Of a DNA stretch of 9,720 nucleotides, positions 6,788 to 9,720 are shown one piece after another (the stretch's first letter is position 1; every line of letters begins with the position of its first letter). The notes under the pieces were generated by a model. The model was not told where the DNA came from, did no database searches, and worked only from the letters and a program-made list of their open reading frames with translations. Source of the DNA: an uncultured Lachnospiraceae bacterium (GTDB lineage: Bacteria > Bacillota > Clostridia > Lachnospirales > Lachnospiraceae); assembly GCA_902803305.1 (NCBI GenBank), contig CADCPL010000073.1, positions 1 to 9,720 of the forward strand, given 5' to 3'. A program made the position numbers and the translations under genes.

Positions 6788-8384
6788 ATATACTCTCCGT
6801 TACAAATACGGGATCTGCAGCGAGCCCGAGCTTGCGAATACCCTTGACCGTGTCGATGTTGATATTATCAGCTTCCTGACTGCTGTAGGAATACTCCATG
6901 TTAGGATTGACATAGTTGGATACCGAAGTCTCCCTGTATCCGTCAAAACCTGCCAGTCCGATACTTGACACTCCCGCTTTTGCAAGAAGACCCAGCAGCA
7001 TGATGAGCGGATTATCGGGCATAAGCGCTTCTTCATCAAGAAGATCACTGTAACTCAATGTGTAATCAAATTCGCCGAGAGTCCTTGTGATGTTGGAAGT
7101 GGCGATGAGTTTTGATTTTTTCTTCTGCTCGTTAAGTGCGGAGCAGAGCTGAACGTATCTTTTTGCGTTGCTCATGAACACATAATCGACATCGTAATCT
7201 TCGGGAATGAAGTTGATCGATATCGTAACACATTTCTTATCCGCCAGATAAGCAAGCACTCTGTCTCTTTGTGCGTATATGTTTTTTCCGGGGCCCATCA
7301 GCAGGACATCGGCACCCATAAGCTCCGATGTAAGAACGCGTATCGCATCCAGATCCCCGAAATGCTTCTTCTGATATTCAAAATATTTTTCCCTGATATA
7401 ATCGGCATCATACAGCAGCCTTTTTTCTTCATCAAGCGAGCCGAGTATCTCACTTATGGACTTGACAGACAGCTTGCCTGTATCCATGAGATAGTTCACG
7501 TAATTGGGATGGCAGTCATGTGAAGCCGCAAGGAAAAACTTGAACGAGTACCCCCACCGCATTTTTCTGCTCATCTCGAGCATCGTGACCTCTATGGCTT
7601 CAAGTATCTGGCTGTTATGATAAGAAGTGCCGTGATACCCGTTCATATGCATGACAAGAAGTTCCGTCGGAGTGTTTCCGGCACTCTTTCCCATACCGTA
7701 CAGACTGCCGTCCACGATGAGCATCCGGTCAACCGGCGGATCGTCAATAAGCTCTATGCAGTTTGCATATGCGAGCTGGAAATTGTTGTGTGCATGATAG
7801 CCGATACCGATATCACTTCGAAGTTGTGAACACGCATGATCAAAATAATGACGCAGCTGACCTTTATGAAGAAGTCCGTATGTATCAACGAGAGAAAACG
7901 CATACGGTCCAAGGTCGTTAACAAGTCCTATAAGCTCTGCCAGTTCGTCATCATCATAGCTCGTGATCGATACAGCCTGAGCGAATACTTTATAGCCTTT
8001 ATCCTTTACCTGTCTGCAAAAATCGATCGCCTCGTGCATCTTATGCTTTTTGAAGATGACTCTGATGCCGTCAAGGAAGCAGTCCTTTGCCGGCATAACA
8101 TTTTCTATCGGACACGTACCGTAATCGATCATACCTACGATCATTGAACTGCCTTTATCAAGTTTCCCGAAAGTCATGCCTATACTCCCGGTATCGGGAA
8201 AAATCGTGCGGTTCTCATCGTACTGCCTTCTCGCATCTATAAAACCGGTCTCTATGATATCCACCCCGGCGCTTACGAGGCGTTCAAATATGTTTATTAT
8301 GTTGCTCTTTCCGAACTCCCAGTCATTAAGATATCCGCCGTCTCGCAGCGTGCAGTCAAGGAGTTTTATATCTTTACGGCTCAA
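6774..8384 (-). CDS. DRE-TIM aldolase (4-hydroxy-2-oxovalerate aldolase/HMGL-like) fused to a Rossmann-like C-terminal domain
   Basis: This is a 536-aa two-domain protein. Residues about 5-300 form a TIM-barrel of the DRE-TIM metallolyase group: LLDCTLRDGGYLNDW (8-22) with the Arg14-Asp15 active-site pair, ETGF (45-48), SLVDTYG (164-170), the metal-ligand site GYHAHNN (195-201) with His197 and His199, and DGSLYGMGKSAGNTPTE (225-241), the glycine-rich HMGL-type signature. Relatives cleave or form bonds between pyruvate or acetyl-CoA and an aldehyde or oxo acid using a divalent metal. Residues about 330-536 are extra: a possible nucleotide-binding LLMGPGKNIYAQRD (361-374), SINFIPEDYDVDYVFMSNAKR (389-409) and SSIGLAGFDGY (473-483). 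This pattern resembles DUF115/motility-accessory-factor-type Rossmann domains, my tentative reading. No acetaldehyde dehydrogenase partner, expected for catabolic DmpG-type aldolases, is present. The start is TTG, supported by a strong GGAGG. Confidence 0.9.
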   Translation of the reverse strand: MSRKDIKLLDCTLRDGGYLNDWEFGKSNIINIFERLVSAGVDIIETGFIDARRQYDENRTIFPDTGSIGMTFGKLDKGSSMIVGMIDYGTCPIENVMPAKDCFLDGIRVIFKKHKMHEAIDFCRQVKDKGYKVFAQAVSITSYDDDELAELIGLVNDLGPYAFSLVDTYGLLHKGQLRHYFDHACSQLRSDIGIGYHAHNNFQLAYANCIELIDDPPVDRMLIVDGSLYGMGKSAGNTPTELLVMHMNGYHGTSYHNSQILEAIEVTMLEMSRKMRWGYSFKFFLAASHDCHPNYVNYLMDTGKLSVKSISEILGSLDEEKRLLYDADYIREKYFEYQKKHFGDLDAIRVLTSELMGADVLLMGPGKNIYAQRDRVLAYLADKKCVTISINFIPEDYDVDYVFMSNAKRYVQLCSALNEQKKKSKLIATSNITRTLGEFDYTLSYSDLLDEEALMPDNPLIMLLGLLAKAGVSSIGLAGFDGYRETSVSNYVNPNMEYSYSSQEADNINIDTVKGIRKLGLAADPVFVTESIYETL

Positions 8385-8760
8385 GTCCTTCCTCCAATCC
8401 CGGCTTCGATTCCTCTTTTGCGTCTTCGGTAACTATAAAAACTATGCCAACTATTATTATGATCGCACCTATCACCTTACGTATCGTGATCGCCTCTGCG
8501 AACAGGAAATATCCCCACATGATGCCCCATATCACGGTGACTCCCCTGTTGGCATAAGCCGAAACGAGCGGCATGTGCTTTATTATCTGCTGCCACGCGC
8601 ACGCATACAAAAACAATCCGAACAGTACTATCCCGTAATAGAATATGAACTCTTTCGACATGATCTCGTACTGTGCGGCAAACTTTGATGCAACACCGGT
8701 CAGCGAATATATCGCAAGGAAAATATGCAGGATCACCATGTATTTAATATTCGATCTCAT
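8374..8760 (-). CDS. SMR/EamA-type four-helix membrane protein, second putative flippase subunit
   Basis: This 128-aa protein has four predicted helices (about 6-28, 38-56, 66-88 and 94-112), then a charged acidic tail TEDAKEESKPGLEEGLEP (111-128). The third-helix segment MPLVSAYANRGVTVIWGIMWGYF (63-85) and the FAEAITIRKVIG segment (87-98) match the half-length drug/metabolite transporter plan seen in the other SMR gene of this operon, but the two sequences differ clearly and are not a recent duplication. It overlaps the HAD gene upstream by 17 bp and the aldolase gene downstream by 11 bp; no strong Shine-Dalgarno is seen. E. coli ArnF is also 128 aa. By context it may flip a lipid-linked sugar made by the UbiA-like/HAD pair, or pair with the 111-aa protein as a heterodimer. 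The substrate is inferred, not seen. Confidence 0.82.
   Translation of the reverse strand: MRSNIKYMVILHIFLAIYSLTGVASKFAAQYEIMSKEFIFYYGIVLFGLFLYACAWQQIIKHMPLVSAYANRGVTVIWGIMWGYFLFAEAITIRKVIGAIIIIVGIVFIVTEDAKEESKPGLEEGLEP
8391..8395 (-). promoter_or_regulatory. Strong Shine-Dalgarno deciding the TTG start of the aldolase fusion gene
   Basis: On the minus strand GGAGG (complement of CCTCC) lies six bases upstream of the TTG at 8382-8384. The next residues (SRKDIKLLDCTLRDGG) lead directly into the conserved N-terminal aldolase motif, so a later start would truncate the domain. The site lies within the last codons of the preceding SMR gene, coupling the two. Confidence 0.75.
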
Positions 8761-9388
8761 TTAATCTTCTGCTGCTTACCTTTCTCGGAAGTATCAGATG
8801 ATCCACACCCGCAGCCTCTGCACTCCTGCCGTCCTTTTCCATGCGGTCGCCTATCATCAGTATGTTGTCGGCATTTTCCCCGGTGTCTTCCATTATCACA
8901 AAGAGCCCTTTCGGTGAGGGCTTTAGTTCATCTATCCTTTTATCGTCAGGCGAATACTGTCCGTCAACTTCAACTTCCATCGCGCGAAGCTTGTCGGCTG
9001 TCGGATAGTCAGACAGTATCACGACCTTTTTCCCTTTCTGCCTGAGAGACTTTATCCAATCTATAAGAGCGGTATCCTTGGTAGCCGCTACGGCCGAGAG
9101 CGGATCGTCATATATCCACCTTCGTATCACCCGCCTTACTCTGTCGATATCAACGTGCTTATCGCTTGCGACTTTTTCAATGATCTCATCTTCCGACGAG
9201 TTTTTGGTCCACTCTTCCTTTACCTTTCGGAAATGTTTGATGATAAAAAGATCACCTGCCGAAAAAGGATGAAAAAGATAATGACAGACAAGACGCTTTG
9301 CCATGATCATGCGGAGCTTTGGCTGATCATACAGTGTTCCGTCAAGATCAAATACATACAGATTGTAATCGCCGATGTTCTTTTTCAT
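8744..9388 (-). CDS. HAD-superfamily hydrolase next to a UbiA-like prenyltransferase
   Basis: This is a 214-aa HAD phosphatase with motif I VFDLDGTLYDQ (12-22; nucleophile Asp14, Asp16), a helical cap about 24-110, motif II VILSDYPT (123-130; Ser126), motif III Lys156 in ELKPSPKG (154-161) and motif IV MIGDRMEKDG (178-187). It is clearly distinct from the other HAD in the operon, with DRxxxD instead of DSxxD in motif IV. It follows the UbiA-like gene by 2 bp. UbiA-type enzymes that make polyprenyl-phosphoryl-phosphoribose need a phosphatase to remove the 5-phosphate, and HAD and UbiA domains are found together or fused in other bacteria, so that role is plausible here. The start is the ATG right after the upstream stop; no clear Shine-Dalgarno is visible, which fits reinitiation. 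Other sugar-phosphate substrates remain possible. Confidence 0.9.
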   Translation of the reverse strand: MKKNIGDYNLYVFDLDGTLYDQPKLRMIMAKRLVCHYLFHPFSAGDLFIIKHFRKVKEEWTKNSSEDEIIEKVASDKHVDIDRVRRVIRRWIYDDPLSAVAATKDTALIDWIKSLRQKGKKVVILSDYPTADKLRAMEVEVDGQYSPDDKRIDELKPSPKGLFVIMEDTGENADNILMIGDRMEKDGRSAEAAGVDHLILPRKVSSRRLNEIEY

Positions 9389-9390
9389 AT

Positions 9391-9720
9391 TTACACGTTA
9401 AACAATGTGGGACTGGTCCAGTATGACGGCATCGGAATGTCTATAAACGTAAGCAGCACGAGTATTATCACAAGGACTGCTATATAAGCAAGGAGCGACT
9501 TTTCCTTATACAGCTTCTCGGGCTTCTGAACCGCAGAATCCGGCTTGAACGCTATGTACAGATAGAAGCAGAAAAGACCGAACACAAACGGCATCGCGAT
9601 TATGTATTCCATCCTGTACTTGATCATGAACACGCCGATGAAAAATGTTGCGCACATCGCATAAAAGAATGATGACACAAGAAGGCTCGTCTCCGTATAA
9701 TGTGCAAAACTCTTTCTGTA
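9391..9720 (-). CDS. UbiA-family-like polyprenyl transferase, C-terminal fragment (5' end outside window)
   Basis: The frame is open from the right edge, giving 109 C-terminal residues. The apparent GTG start at 9678 is internal, because the 14 codons before it continue the same protein (YRKSFAHYTETSLL). Two or three membrane segments are visible, beginning SFFYAMCATFFIGVFMIKYR and PFVFGLFCFYLYI. Between them and the last helix lies a cytoplasmic-type loop, AFKPDSAVQKPEKLYKEKSLL. The arrangement of helix, IKYR, MPFVFGLF, AVQKPEKLYKEK, final helix and DIP recalls the C-terminal end of UbiA enzymes of the decaprenyl-phosphate phosphoribosyltransferase kind, which attach phosphoribose to polyprenyl phosphate. 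The catalytic Asp-rich motifs would be upstream, outside the window, so the call rests on the tail and on the following HAD gene. Another polytopic membrane family is possible. Confidence 0.6.
   Translation of the reverse strand, partial: YRKSFAHYTETSLLVSSFFYAMCATFFIGVFMIKYRMEYIIAMPFVFGLFCFYLYIAFKPDSAVQKPEKLYKEKSLLAYIAVLVIILVLLTFIDIPMPSYWTSPTLFNV

Larger units (their letters stand above)
184..9720 (-). other. Predicted polycistronic transcription unit, ten surface-glycan genes
   Basis: All ten minus-strand genes are contiguous. Junctions going downstream are 2 bp gap (UbiA/HAD), 17 bp overlap (HAD/SMR), 11 bp overlap (SMR/aldolase), 14 bp overlap (aldolase/HAD), 4 bp overlap (HAD/ThDP enzyme), 3 bp gap (ThDP enzyme/GT2), 4 bp overlap (GT2/SMR), 4 bp overlap (SMR/GT-C) and 1 bp gap (GT-C/DegT). 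No space exists for an internal promoter or terminator between genes, and most ribosome sites lie inside the preceding gene, so translational coupling is likely. The promoter and first genes lie beyond the right edge. That this is a single transcript is an inference from spacing. Confidence 0.85.

Noticed and set aside
184..9720. CRISPR arrays, tRNA or rRNA genes, insertion sequences, riboswitches
   Set aside because: No repeat-spacer periodicity, cloverleaf-like sequence, transposase motif or long leader was seen; the coding density leaves no space for them.

Overview
The window is almost entirely one tightly packed, minus-strand (right-to-left) gene cluster for cell-surface glycan or lipid-linked sugar biosynthesis. 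Ten genes lie head to tail, with gaps of 3 bp or less or overlaps of 4 to 17 bp. No internal gap is large enough for a promoter or terminator, so they are best read as the distal part of one long operon whose start lies beyond the right edge. Moderate G+C, TTG starts, GGAGG-type ribosome sites and the style of the proteins suggest a Clostridia/Lachnospiraceae-like Firmicute. This is an inference without a marker gene.

Layout in transcription order (right to left): the C-terminal part of a UbiA-like polyprenyl transferase (9391-9720, 5' end outside the window); a HAD phosphatase (8744-9388); a 128-aa four-helix SMR/EamA-type membrane protein (8374-8760); a two-domain protein joining a DRE-TIM (HMGL/4-hydroxy-2-oxovalerate-type) aldolase to a Rossmann-like C-terminal domain (6774-8384); a second HAD phosphatase of the phosphoglycolate-phosphatase type (6137-6787); an acetolactate-synthase-like thiamine-diphosphate enzyme (4341-6140); a GtrB/ArnC-like family 2 glycosyltransferase (3396-4337); a 111-aa SMR-type protein (3064-3399); a large GT-C-like membrane protein (1283-3067); and a DegT/DnrJ/EryC1/StrS PLP sugar aminotransferase (184-1281). 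Left of position 184 there are 65 AT-rich bases, then the last 38 codons of a possible convergent plus-strand gene.

Inferred teamwork: the last four genes have the parts of the Gram-negative Arn system (sugar aminotransferase, polyprenyl-phosphate glycosyltransferase, SMR-type flippase, GT-C transferase). They would make a polyprenyl-phosphate amino sugar, flip it and attach it outside the membrane. The UbiA-HAD-SMR trio at the right could form a parallel route to a lipid-linked pentose. Between them sits the most unusual part: an aldolase fusion, a phosphatase and a ThDP enzyme, all C-C bond or phosphate chemistry on small oxo-acids or aldehydes, embedded in a glycan operon. The likely reading is the synthesis of an uncommon branched or chain-extended sugar or an acyl-type decoration. 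The substrate cannot be read from sequence. No nucleotidyltransferase, epimerase or dehydratase gene is in the window, so the activated keto sugar for the aminotransferase must be made elsewhere.
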